A stretch of DNA of 64,000 nt from Streptomyces sp. B21-083 (GTDB lineage Bacteria > Actinomycetota > Actinomycetes > Streptomycetales > Streptomycetaceae). Numbering within the stretch: position 1 is the stretch's first letter; each line of letters opens with the position of its first letter. The notes below the pieces were generated by a model, which had not been told where the DNA came from, did no database searches, and was given only the letters and a program-made list of their open reading frames with translations. Location: assembly GCF_036898825.1 (NCBI RefSeq), contig NZ_JARUND010000002.1:3906001-3970000 (forward strand). Direction: 5' to 3'. Position numbers and translations under genes: made by a program. Positions 35,641 to 42,704 of this stretch are shown here, piece by piece.

Positions 35641-36721
35641 GGCCGGGCGACGTCGGCGGGGAGACCGGGGCGCCGGTGGCACTCGGTTCGGCCGAGCCCT
35701 CGGCGATCGGGGTCGGGTCGCTCGGACCGCCGGCGACCGTGCCACCGTCACCGGTCGGGGTCGGAGACGGGTCGGGCGAGGGAGCGACGCTCTCCGACGG
35801 GCTCGGCGCCGGTGTGCTGGACACCGACACGGACGGCTCGGGGTCCGGACCGGGCGTGCTGGTTCCCGGGGCGGGCTTGCCGACGCTGGCCGATGGTCTG
35901 GCCGAGACGGACGGACCCGGGTTCTTCGAGGCGCTGGCCGAGGCGTCCGCCGGGACGGCGACGGCAGCCCCCTTCGACGGAGTGACCCCCGCGCTCACCG
36001 ACGCCCCCGGGGCCGATGTGACCCCGGCCGAGTCCGAAGGCAGCACCGACTCGGCGGGCAGCGGCGAGGTGTCGACCTTGCCCGCCGGCTGCTCGTCCTG
36101 CTGGCCCGGTACCGGCAGCCAGGGCGCGTCCGAGTTGCCGGAGAGGAGGGTGGCGACGATGACTACGGCGTACACGGCGCACGCGGTGCCGACGACGATG
36201 CCGATCCGGCGGTATCGGCGGCTGCGGCGTCCGGTCTCGTCGACGAAGACGGGGCCGTCACCGCCGCCGGCGTCCGCGCCCTCCTTGACCTGGCCTACGA
36301 GGAGTTCATCCACCTGGCGGCCCACCCCGTCGAGCTGGACCGTCACCTCGTACGGGTCATGGCTGTGACCGAACTCCGCCGCGTTCTCCCACGGACTACT
36401 GGGGAACGTTCCGGGTGATCCGGTCGATCCGGCTGATCCGGTCCACCCGCTCGGCCCGGTCGATCCAGTCGATCCGGTCGGCGCGGTCGGCGCGGTTGAT
36501 CCAGGCGCTCCCGTTCCGCTTGAGCGCGACTGGGCGTGCGCGCCTCTGCCTCCGGATCGCCCGCCGTGCACCGGTGCTCCGGCGTTTCTCTGCCGGGGCA
36601 CAGGACCGGTGCCGCCTGGGGTAACTCCGGGTAGCTGCTGGGTTCCTGACACGGTCACGCCTTCGGCGTCGGACCGATTCGGTTGGGCGTCTTCACGCCA
36701 CTTCTTCACACGCACGTACAT
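35630..36721 (-). CDS. Low-complexity single-pass membrane protein of unknown function
   Basis: This encodes 363 residues from ATG 36721 with a GGGGGG ribosome site. The first half is Gly/Ser/Thr-rich with a collagen-like run of Gly-X-Y (GSTGSTGPSGWTGSAGSTGS) encoded by degenerate 9-bp DNA repeats. Next come a short folded-looking segment (DPYEVTVQLDGVGRQVDELLVGQVKEGA), a basic stop-transfer patch (GRRSRRYRR) and a membrane helix (IGIVVGTACAVYAVVIVATLL). The extracellular C-terminal half is Ser/Pro/Thr-rich, like a wall-spanning stalk. It lies on the same strand upstream of the mat-like genes. I recognise no family. Confidence 0.65.
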   Translation of the reverse strand: MYVRVKKWREDAQPNRSDAEGVTVSGTQQLPGVTPGGTGPVPRQRNAGAPVHGGRSGGRGAHAQSRSSGTGAPGSTAPTAPTGSTGSTGPSGWTGSAGSTGSPGTFPSSPWENAAEFGHSHDPYEVTVQLDGVGRQVDELLVGQVKEGADAGGGDGPVFVDETGRRSRRYRRIGIVVGTACAVYAVVIVATLLSGNSDAPWLPVPGQQDEQPAGKVDTSPLPAESVLPSDSAGVTSAPGASVSAGVTPSKGAAVAVPADASASASKNPGPSVSARPSASVGKPAPGTSTPGPDPEPSVSVSSTPAPSPSESVAPSPDPSPTPTGDGGTVAGGPSDPTPIAEGSAEPSATGAPVSPPTSPGLTA

Positions 36722-36876
36722 CCCCCCACGGGAGCCTTTCGGGCGCGTGTACGATTTCCGGATTTTCGTACTACCGATGTTCGAATCGGACCCCCATCCG
36801 ACCCGAGCGCCCCATTTATCACACTGCATCCGGGCCTCGAATGTAGCGCACATGGAGGACCCGTGTTTGCCATGTG

Positions 36877-37848
36877 TCACTTGTGAACCGAAATGATGTC
36901 GATGTCCCTGGCCGGAATCCACCCACCGACAGGCCTCCGCAACCACCCCTCCTCCCCCGTGAGCTGGGCCGCGGCCAGTCGCAGAGCGTTAACTCCCGGG
37001 TGCGTCAGGCCCCTTCGCCACACCAGCGACACGGGGGACAGCGGCACGGGATCGACCAGCGGTCGCACCACCGTCCCGGGCAGCGCCGGGAAATCCACCA
37101 CGGCGAGGACCGGGGCCCGCGTCTTGGCCATGACCCGCTGGAACTCCTCGTCGCCTACAGCGAGTGGCGCGGGCGGCGCGATCCCGATGCCGCGCCCCTC
37201 GAACAGCTGACATGCGAGATCGGTCCACTCCGGGGTCCGGGGATTGCCCGCACCGGCGTACACGCTCTCCCCCGCCAGCGCTGCCAACGGCACCTCGGGC
37301 AGCGCGGCCAGCCGGTGGTCGCAGGGCAGGACGACCGCCATCGGCTCGTAGCGCACGAGCTGTTGGTCCAGTCCCGCCCGCACCCCCGGGTCCAGGCCCG
37401 CGAACCGTCCGAACGACGCGTCGAGCCGACCAGCGAGCAACTCGCCCGCCGCGAAGGCGAGTCCGCTCTCGAACCGGGCCATCAGCTCGCACTCCGGGGC
37501 GAGTTCACGCGCCCGGTGCAGCACCCGCCGGCCGGTCGAGAGCCCCGGCGAGTTCAAGTCCACCAGCAGCGGCCGTATCTCCCCGAAAGCGGCGAGCAGT
37601 TCGTCGTGGGCCGCCAACACCCGCCGGGCGTACGGCAGCAGCCGCTCACCCTCGGCCGACAGGGTCACTCGCCGGGTCGACCGTACGAAGATTTCGCCGC
37701 CCAACTCCCGTTCCAGGCGCCGGATGTCGCGGCTGAGCGCCTGCTGCGCCACGTAGAGGCGGGCGGCGGCCCGGGTGAAGTGCAGCTCTTCGGCCACGGC
37801 GACGAAGCCGCGCAGGAGGCGGGGGTCGAGGTGCTTCGGTGCAGACAT
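36877..37848 (-). CDS. LysR-family transcriptional regulator
   Basis: This encodes 323 residues. The N-terminal winged helix-turn-helix is standard: LDPRLLRGFVAVAEELHFTRAAARLYVAQQALSRDIRRLERELGGEIFVRSTRRVTLS. A periplasmic-binding-like effector domain follows. It is divergent from the MFS gene, and LysR proteins usually control such a neighbour. The effector is unknown. ATG 37848 gives the usual family start. Confidence 0.93.
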   Translation of the reverse strand: MSAPKHLDPRLLRGFVAVAEELHFTRAAARLYVAQQALSRDIRRLERELGGEIFVRSTRRVTLSAEGERLLPYARRVLAAHDELLAAFGEIRPLLVDLNSPGLSTGRRVLHRARELAPECELMARFESGLAFAAGELLAGRLDASFGRFAGLDPGVRAGLDQQLVRYEPMAVVLPCDHRLAALPEVPLAALAGESVYAGAGNPRTPEWTDLACQLFEGRGIGIAPPAPLAVGDEEFQRVMAKTRAPVLAVVDFPALPGTVVRPLVDPVPLSPVSLVWRRGLTHPGVNALRLAAAQLTGEEGWLRRPVGGWIPARDIDIISVHK

Positions 37849-37946
37849 CCGGCGAACCTACAACGAGAGTGCGTCAATCGCCGGGGATCAGGTGTTGGAC
37901 CCCGAGATCGCCACAGGGCGACGGTGGACGCATGCCGCAGCCACCT

Positions 37947-37990
37947 CCATCGCCGTCGCCGTCGCCATCGCCATCGCCATCGCCATCGCT
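37947..37990. repeat. Hexanucleotide repeat between LysR and MFS genes
   Basis: About seven units of CGCCAT/CGCCGT lie in the divergent control region. If MFS translation began at ATG 37932 this would encode a Pro-Ser run, which I think unlikely. Confidence 0.85.
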
Positions 37991-38066
37991 ATGGTGCCGC
38001 CCGCACTCCCGGCCCCGCTCCCGACCACTCCCCCGGCCCCTCCCCGCCGTCACCCAGGACACCCTG

Positions 38067-39359
38067 GTGATCGCCGACTTCGGCCCGCGCGGCCGTACCC
38101 GTACGACGGACGGCCACCGTCCGCCCGGCCCCTACCGCCGCCTCTTCGCCGTCCCCGGCGCCCGTGCCTTCACCGCCGGGAACCTGATCGCCCGGCTCCC
38201 CATGGGCATGTTCAGCGTGAGCGCGGTCATCATGATCGCCGGGTCGCGCGGCTCGTACGCCCTGGCCGGAGCCGTCACCGCGACCGGGCTCGCCGCGACG
38301 GGCGTGGTCGCACCCTGGACCGCACGGCTCGTCGACCGGTACGGCCAGGCCCGAATCGCCGTACCAGCCACGGCACTTGCCGCCCTCGGCTCCCTCGCGC
38401 TGCTGCTCTGCGCGCACTACGGCGCCCCCGACTGGACCCTCTTCGCCGCCTACGCCGCCACCGCCACGACCCCCAACACCGGCGGCATGTCACGCGCCCG
38501 CTGGGCCCATCTCCTGGACGGCGACGAGGAAGCCCTGCACACCGCCAACTCCTTCGAACAGGCCGCCGACGAACTCTGCTTCATGCTCGGCCCGGTCCTC
38601 GCGGCCTTTCTGTGCGGGGCGTTGTTCCCGGAGGCAGGCACGCTGGTCGGGGCGGTCCTGATGATGACCGGGGTGCTCCTCTTCGCCGCCCAGCGATCGA
38701 CCGAGCCGCCCGTCCGGCCCCGCGCCGAAGGGCTTCACAAGCGGGCCACGTCCCCGCTGCGCGCCCCCGGGATGCGCCCGCTGCTCGCCGTATGCCTGGC
38801 CACGGGCGCCGTGTTCGGGTCGATGGAGGTCGTCACGATCGCCTTCGCCGACGAGCGGGGACACCGGGCCGCTGCCGGTGCGGTCCTCGCCCTCCAGGCG
38901 GCCGGATCGTGCGCGGCCGGTCTGCTGTACGGGGCGCTGCGGCCGACCGGGCCCGCCGAGCGACGCCACCCCTGGTGCCTGGCCGCGATGACGGCACTGA
39001 TGACACTGCCCCTGCTCGCCGCAGCCCTGACCGGCTCGCTCCTCGTCCTCGCGGGCGCGCTGCTCGTGGCCGGGACAGCTACCGCGCCCACCATGATCAC
39101 GAACATGACCCTGGTCCAGAGCCGCACCCCCGAGGGCCGCCTGAACGAGGGCATGACCCTCGCGGTGACAGGCCTCCTCGGCGGCATAGCCTGCGGTTCG
39201 GCAGCCGGCGGCTGGGCGGCGGAACACGTCTCGCCCACAGCGGCATACGGCGTCCCGCTCACGGCGGCCACGAGCGCCCTCTTGCTGTCCCTGCTCACCC
39301 GCACGAACCGGAGCCCCGGTACTCACACGAGTCGGGGCCTCAGCACTCGCCCGAGCTGA
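38067..39359 (+). CDS. MFS transporter
   Basis: This encodes 430 residues with 10-12 predicted membrane segments (FTAGNLIARLPMGMFSVSAVIMIA, SYALAGAVTATGLAATGVVAPWTARLVDRYGQARI, the last with an MFS loop-2-3-like pattern). The family is drug/sugar efflux-like MFS. GTG 38067 is chosen because AGGA lies seven bases upstream and family-like sequence starts soon after (YRRLFAVPGARAFTAG). ATG 37932 would add a Pro-Ser-repeat leader. Substrate is unknown; it is divergent from the LysR gene, which probably regulates it. Confidence 0.87.
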   Translation: MIADFGPRGRTRTTDGHRPPGPYRRLFAVPGARAFTAGNLIARLPMGMFSVSAVIMIAGSRGSYALAGAVTATGLAATGVVAPWTARLVDRYGQARIAVPATALAALGSLALLLCAHYGAPDWTLFAAYAATATTPNTGGMSRARWAHLLDGDEEALHTANSFEQAADELCFMLGPVLAAFLCGALFPEAGTLVGAVLMMTGVLLFAAQRSTEPPVRPRAEGLHKRATSPLRAPGMRPLLAVCLATGAVFGSMEVVTIAFADERGHRAAAGAVLALQAAGSCAAGLLYGALRPTGPAERRHPWCLAAMTALMTLPLLAAALTGSLLVLAGALLVAGTATAPTMITNMTLVQSRTPEGRLNEGMTLAVTGLLGGIACGSAAGGWAAEHVSPTAAYGVPLTAATSALLLSLLTRTNRSPGTHTSRGLSTRPS

Positions 39360-39434
39360 GCCCCCAACGCCCTCACAGCCCGCCCAGCCCCCACCCCACC
39401 CCGCCCCACCACACACCAATTCACGCGCGCCCCA

Positions 39435-39463
39435 TTGACTCGTTCACACGCCACACATACCTT
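39435..39463 (+). promoter_or_regulatory. Promoter of the alpha-xyloside transport operon
   Basis: TTGACT (39435-39440) and TACCTT (39458-39463) are separated by exactly 17 bases, a good match to the Streptomyces housekeeping sigma (HrdB) consensus. Transcription would start inside the first operator. Confidence 0.7.
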
Positions 39464-39467
39464 CGCC

Positions 39468-39485
39468 CGTCGAAGCGCTTCGACG
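39468..39485. promoter_or_regulatory. LacI-type operator 1
   Basis: CGTCGAAGCGCTTCGACG is a perfect 18-bp palindrome with the central GCGC/CG typical of LacI-family sites. It overlaps the expected transcription start of the operon that ends in a LacI gene. Confidence 0.8.
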
Positions 39486-39490
39486 ACCCG

Positions 39491-39508
39491 CGTCGAATCA
39501 GTTCGACG
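39491..39508. promoter_or_regulatory. LacI-type operator 2
   Basis: CGTCGAATCAGTTCGACG has the same 7-base arms as operator 1 around a different centre (TCAG). The two sites start 23 bp apart, about two helical turns. Confidence 0.65.
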
Positions 39509-39560
39509 ACCCCTGCGTTACGGGTGACCGAGATCCATCCGACTCCCCTGGAGGCAGAGG

Positions 39561-40862
39561 ATGTTCACGGCAAGATGGCATGGCAGGTGCATGGCGATAG
39601 CGGCAGCGACCCTGGTAGGGGCGCTGCTGACGGCCTCCTGCGGCAACTCCGACAGCGGATCGGGCGACGGGAAGACCCTACGCCTCTGGCACTACGAGGG
39701 CCCTGACAGCGCGATGGGCGTGGCATGGAAGGCGGCCGTCGAGGAGTTCAAGGCGACGCATCCGGGCGTCACGGTGAAGGTCGAGGAGAAGGGCTTCGAA
39801 CAGATCCAGAAGACCGCCCCGATGGTCCTCAACTCCTCCGACGCGCCCGACCTGATGGAGTACAACAAGGGCAACGCGACGGCCGGCCTGCTCTCCACGC
39901 AGGGTCTGCTCACCGACCTGAGCGCCGAGGTGACCAAGCGCGGCTGGGACAAGAAGCTCAGCGCCGGTGTCCGCACCACCAGCCAGTACGACACCAACGG
40001 CGTGATGGGTTCCGGCAGTTGGTACGGCGTGCCCAACTACGCCGAGTACACGATGGTGTTCTACAACAAGGAACTCTTCAAGCAGCACGACATCGCCGTG
40101 CCGACCTCGTTCGACGAACTCACCGCCGCCATGGACAAGTTCGTGGCCGAGGGCATCACCCCGCTGGCGAGCGCGGGCGCCGAATACCCTGCCCAGCAGT
40201 ACCTGTACCAACTCGCCCTGTCGAAGGCGGACCGCGCCTGGGTCGACAAGTACGAGCTGTACAAGGGGAAGACGGACTTCCATGACCCCGCCTGGACCTA
40301 CGGCGCCGAGACCTTCGCCGACTGGGTGAAGAAGGGGTACTTCGGCAAGAACTCCAGCGGGCTGAAGGCGGAGGACGCCGGCGTCTCCTTCATCCAGGGC
40401 AAGAGCCCGATCCTGTTCTCCGGCAGCTGGTGGTACGGCCGCTTCAAGAGCGAGGCGAAGTTCGACTGGGGCACGTTCCTGTGGCCCGGCAGCGGCCTCA
40501 CCCTCGGGTCCGGCGGCAACCTGTGGGTCGTCCCCAAGGGCGCGAAGAACAAGGAACTCGCCTACGACTTCATCGACATCACCATGTCGAAGAAGATCCA
40601 GAACCTGCTCGGCAACAAGGGCGGAGTCCCGGTGGCCGCCGACCCGGCCGCCATCACCGACCCGCAGGCCAAGTCGCTCATCGCCGACTTCAACACCCTC
40701 TCCGACCGGGACGGACTCGCCTTCTACCCCGACTGGCCGGTGCCCGGCTTCTACGACGTCCTCGTCTCCGAGGCCCAGAAGCTGATCACGGGCAGCGCCC
40801 AACCGGACGCGGTCCTCGACTCGTTGCAGGAGGCGTACGACAAGGGCGTACCGAAGACATGA
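39561..40862 (+). CDS. Extracellular sugar-binding lipoprotein of ABC transporter
   Basis: This encodes 433 residues in the family 1 solute-binding proteins. ATG 39561 has GGAGG seven bases upstream. The signal peptide ends in the lipobox LTAS|C (C27). Mature motifs are LRLWHYEGPDSAMGVAWKAAVEEFKATHPGV, APDLMEYNKGNATAGLLSTQGLLTDL and GKSPILFSGSWWYGRF. It overlaps the first permease gene by 4 bases. With an alpha-xylosidase in the same operon, the ligand is probably a xyloglucan- or isoprimeverose-type alpha-xyloside, or another alpha-glycoside. Confidence 0.92.
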   Translation: MFTARWHGRCMAIAAATLVGALLTASCGNSDSGSGDGKTLRLWHYEGPDSAMGVAWKAAVEEFKATHPGVTVKVEEKGFEQIQKTAPMVLNSSDAPDLMEYNKGNATAGLLSTQGLLTDLSAEVTKRGWDKKLSAGVRTTSQYDTNGVMGSGSWYGVPNYAEYTMVFYNKELFKQHDIAVPTSFDELTAAMDKFVAEGITPLASAGAEYPAQQYLYQLALSKADRAWVDKYELYKGKTDFHDPAWTYGAETFADWVKKGYFGKNSSGLKAEDAGVSFIQGKSPILFSGSWWYGRFKSEAKFDWGTFLWPGSGLTLGSGGNLWVVPKGAKNKELAYDFIDITMSKKIQNLLGNKGGVPVAADPAAITDPQAKSLIADFNTLSDRDGLAFYPDWPVPGFYDVLVSEAQKLITGSAQPDAVLDSLQEAYDKGVPKT

Positions 40863-41848
40863 CGGTCACCGTCGAACCGGCCGGCGGGCGGAGGCGCGGC
40901 CGGTCCGCCAACTCCCCTCACCGGAAAGGGGCTTCACGCCACCACCGGGACTCGTACGCCCTCTTCCTCCTCCCCGGCGCGCTCGCCTTCCTCGCCGTGA
41001 TCGTCGTGCCGTTCCTGATGAACACCGGGGTGAGCTTCACCGACTGGCGGGGCGTGGGCTCCCCGGAGTGGTCGGGGCTCGCCAACTACCGCGAGCTGAT
41101 GGACGATTCGGAGTTCTGGGCTTCGTTCCGGCACAGCCTGTTCATGGTGGTGGCGATGGCGGCCGTACCCACCGCGGTCGGACTCGTCCTGGCTGCCGCC
41201 CTGTTCGACTACGTCGGCAAGCACTTCGGGAGTCGCTGGGCGGCCGTGCTCCGCGCCTGCTTCTACCTCCCCCAGGTGCTGCCGATCGCGGTCGCCGGCA
41301 TCGTCTGGAGCTGGATCCTCGCGCCCGACAACGGCTCGCTGAACGAGCTACTGAAGGCCGTCGGGCTGGGTTCCTGGCAGCAGGACTGGCTCGGCGACCC
41401 GGACATCGCGCTCTACAGCGTGATGGGCGTGATGGTCTGGGTGCAGCTCGGCTTCCCGCTGGTCGTCTTCATGGCGGGCCTGCAACGCGTCGACCCGCAG
41501 CTCTACGAGGCCGCCGAACTGGACGGCGCCGGCTGGTGGCGCCGCTTCCGGCACATCACGCTGGCCCAGATCCGCCCCGAGATCTACGTCGTCCTCACCT
41601 GGTGCACGATCGCCGCGCTGAAGGTGTTCGGCGCGGTGTACGTCCTGACGAAGGGCGGCCCGGGTGGCGCGACCAACGTGCCGTCCTACTTCTCCTTCAC
41701 CACGTTCTTCGAGAAGACCCAGGTCGGCTACGGCGCCGCCGTCTCCACCGTCCTGACGGTGATCATCCTCGCCGTCTCGCTCATCGGCCTGAAGCTCCAG
41801 ACCCGGGCCGAGGACGCCGAGGACTCACCGACAGGGGTACGGACATGA
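40859..41848 (+). CDS. Sugar ABC transporter permease (MalF type)
   Basis: This encodes 329 residues. ATG 40859 overlaps the binding-protein stop (ATGA). A short basic leader (GGRRRGRSANSPHRKGASRHHR) precedes six membrane segments, and the EAA loop is LYEAAELDGAGWWRRFRHITLAQIRPE. It forms the channel with the next gene and depends on a shared ATPase not encoded here. Confidence 0.93.
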   Translation: MTVTVEPAGGRRRGRSANSPHRKGASRHHRDSYALFLLPGALAFLAVIVVPFLMNTGVSFTDWRGVGSPEWSGLANYRELMDDSEFWASFRHSLFMVVAMAAVPTAVGLVLAAALFDYVGKHFGSRWAAVLRACFYLPQVLPIAVAGIVWSWILAPDNGSLNELLKAVGLGSWQQDWLGDPDIALYSVMGVMVWVQLGFPLVVFMAGLQRVDPQLYEAAELDGAGWWRRFRHITLAQIRPEIYVVLTWCTIAALKVFGAVYVLTKGGPGGATNVPSYFSFTTFFEKTQVGYGAAVSTVLTVIILAVSLIGLKLQTRAEDAEDSPTGVRT

Positions 41849-42669
41849 GGACCGCCCTGCGCCGCTATCCGGTGCTCATCGCCCTCGTCCTCGCCGCCCT
41901 GTTCATGGTCGTGCCGTTCGTGTTCGTCGCCGTCAACGCGGTGAAGTCGCCCGCCGAGTACTCCGCGAACGGCCCTCTCAGCCTCCCCGAAGGCCTCTAC
42001 CTGGACGGCGTCAAGGACTTCTGGGAGCGGGTCGACTTCGGGCAGAAGCTTCTCAACTCGGCGCTGATCAGCGGCTCGGTGGCCGTCCTCGCGGTCGCCC
42101 TGTCCGTGCTGAACGCGTACGCGATCGGTATCGGCCGGGTCAGGGGCCGCACCTGGGTGCTGGCCTTCTTCGTCCTCGCGAACATGCTGCCGCAGGAGGC
42201 GCTGGTCTACCCGGTGTACTACCTGAGCAAGGAAGTCGGCCTGTACGACACCCGGTTGAGCGTCATCATCGTCTTCACGGTGATCCAGGCGGCCTTCGGT
42301 ACGTATCTCCTCTCCTCGGTACTGGGCCAGTTCCCCCGGGAGATCATCGAGGCCGCGCGGATCGACGGCGCGAACAAGTGGCAGGTGCTGTGGCGGATCG
42401 TCGTCCCGGTCAGCCGCCCCACCCTCGGGGTGCTCCTCGTCTTCTTCTTCATCTGGACCTGGAACGAGTTCCTGCTCCCCCTGGTGATGCTGATCTCCAA
42501 CGACAACCAGACGGTGTCGGTGGCCCTCGGTGTCCTCCAGGGCCAGCGCCTGATGGACGCCACGATGACCAACGCGGCTGCCCTGCTGGGCGTGTTGCCG
42601 GCCCTCGTCTTCTTCCTTGTCTTCCAGCGAACGCTCACTCGCGGTATAGCCGTGGGTGCCGTCAAGTAA
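41845..42669 (+). CDS. Sugar ABC transporter permease (MalG type)
   Basis: This encodes 274 residues, the typical length. ATG 41845 overlaps the previous stop (ATGA). It has six membrane segments and the EAA loop IIEAARIDGANKWQVLWRIVVPVSRPTLG. The periplasmic segment SPAEYSANGPLSLPEGL is typical of the family. It is second in the permease pair and followed 35 bases later by the alpha-xylosidase gene. Confidence 0.93.
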   Translation: MRTALRRYPVLIALVLAALFMVVPFVFVAVNAVKSPAEYSANGPLSLPEGLYLDGVKDFWERVDFGQKLLNSALISGSVAVLAVALSVLNAYAIGIGRVRGRTWVLAFFVLANMLPQEALVYPVYYLSKEVGLYDTRLSVIIVFTVIQAAFGTYLLSSVLGQFPREIIEAARIDGANKWQVLWRIVVPVSRPTLGVLLVFFFIWTWNEFLLPLVMLISNDNQTVSVALGVLQGQRLMDATMTNAAALLGVLPALVFFLVFQRTLTRGIAVGAVK

Positions 42670-42704
42670 CAGGCCAGGTCATAAGCCAAGTAAGGGGTAT
42701 GCGC

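Noticed and set aside
37932-38066. ATG 37932 as start of the MFS gene
   Set aside because: It would add a Pro-Ser repeat and a Pro/Arg leader with no family counterpart; GTG 38067 has a better context. Not fully excluded.
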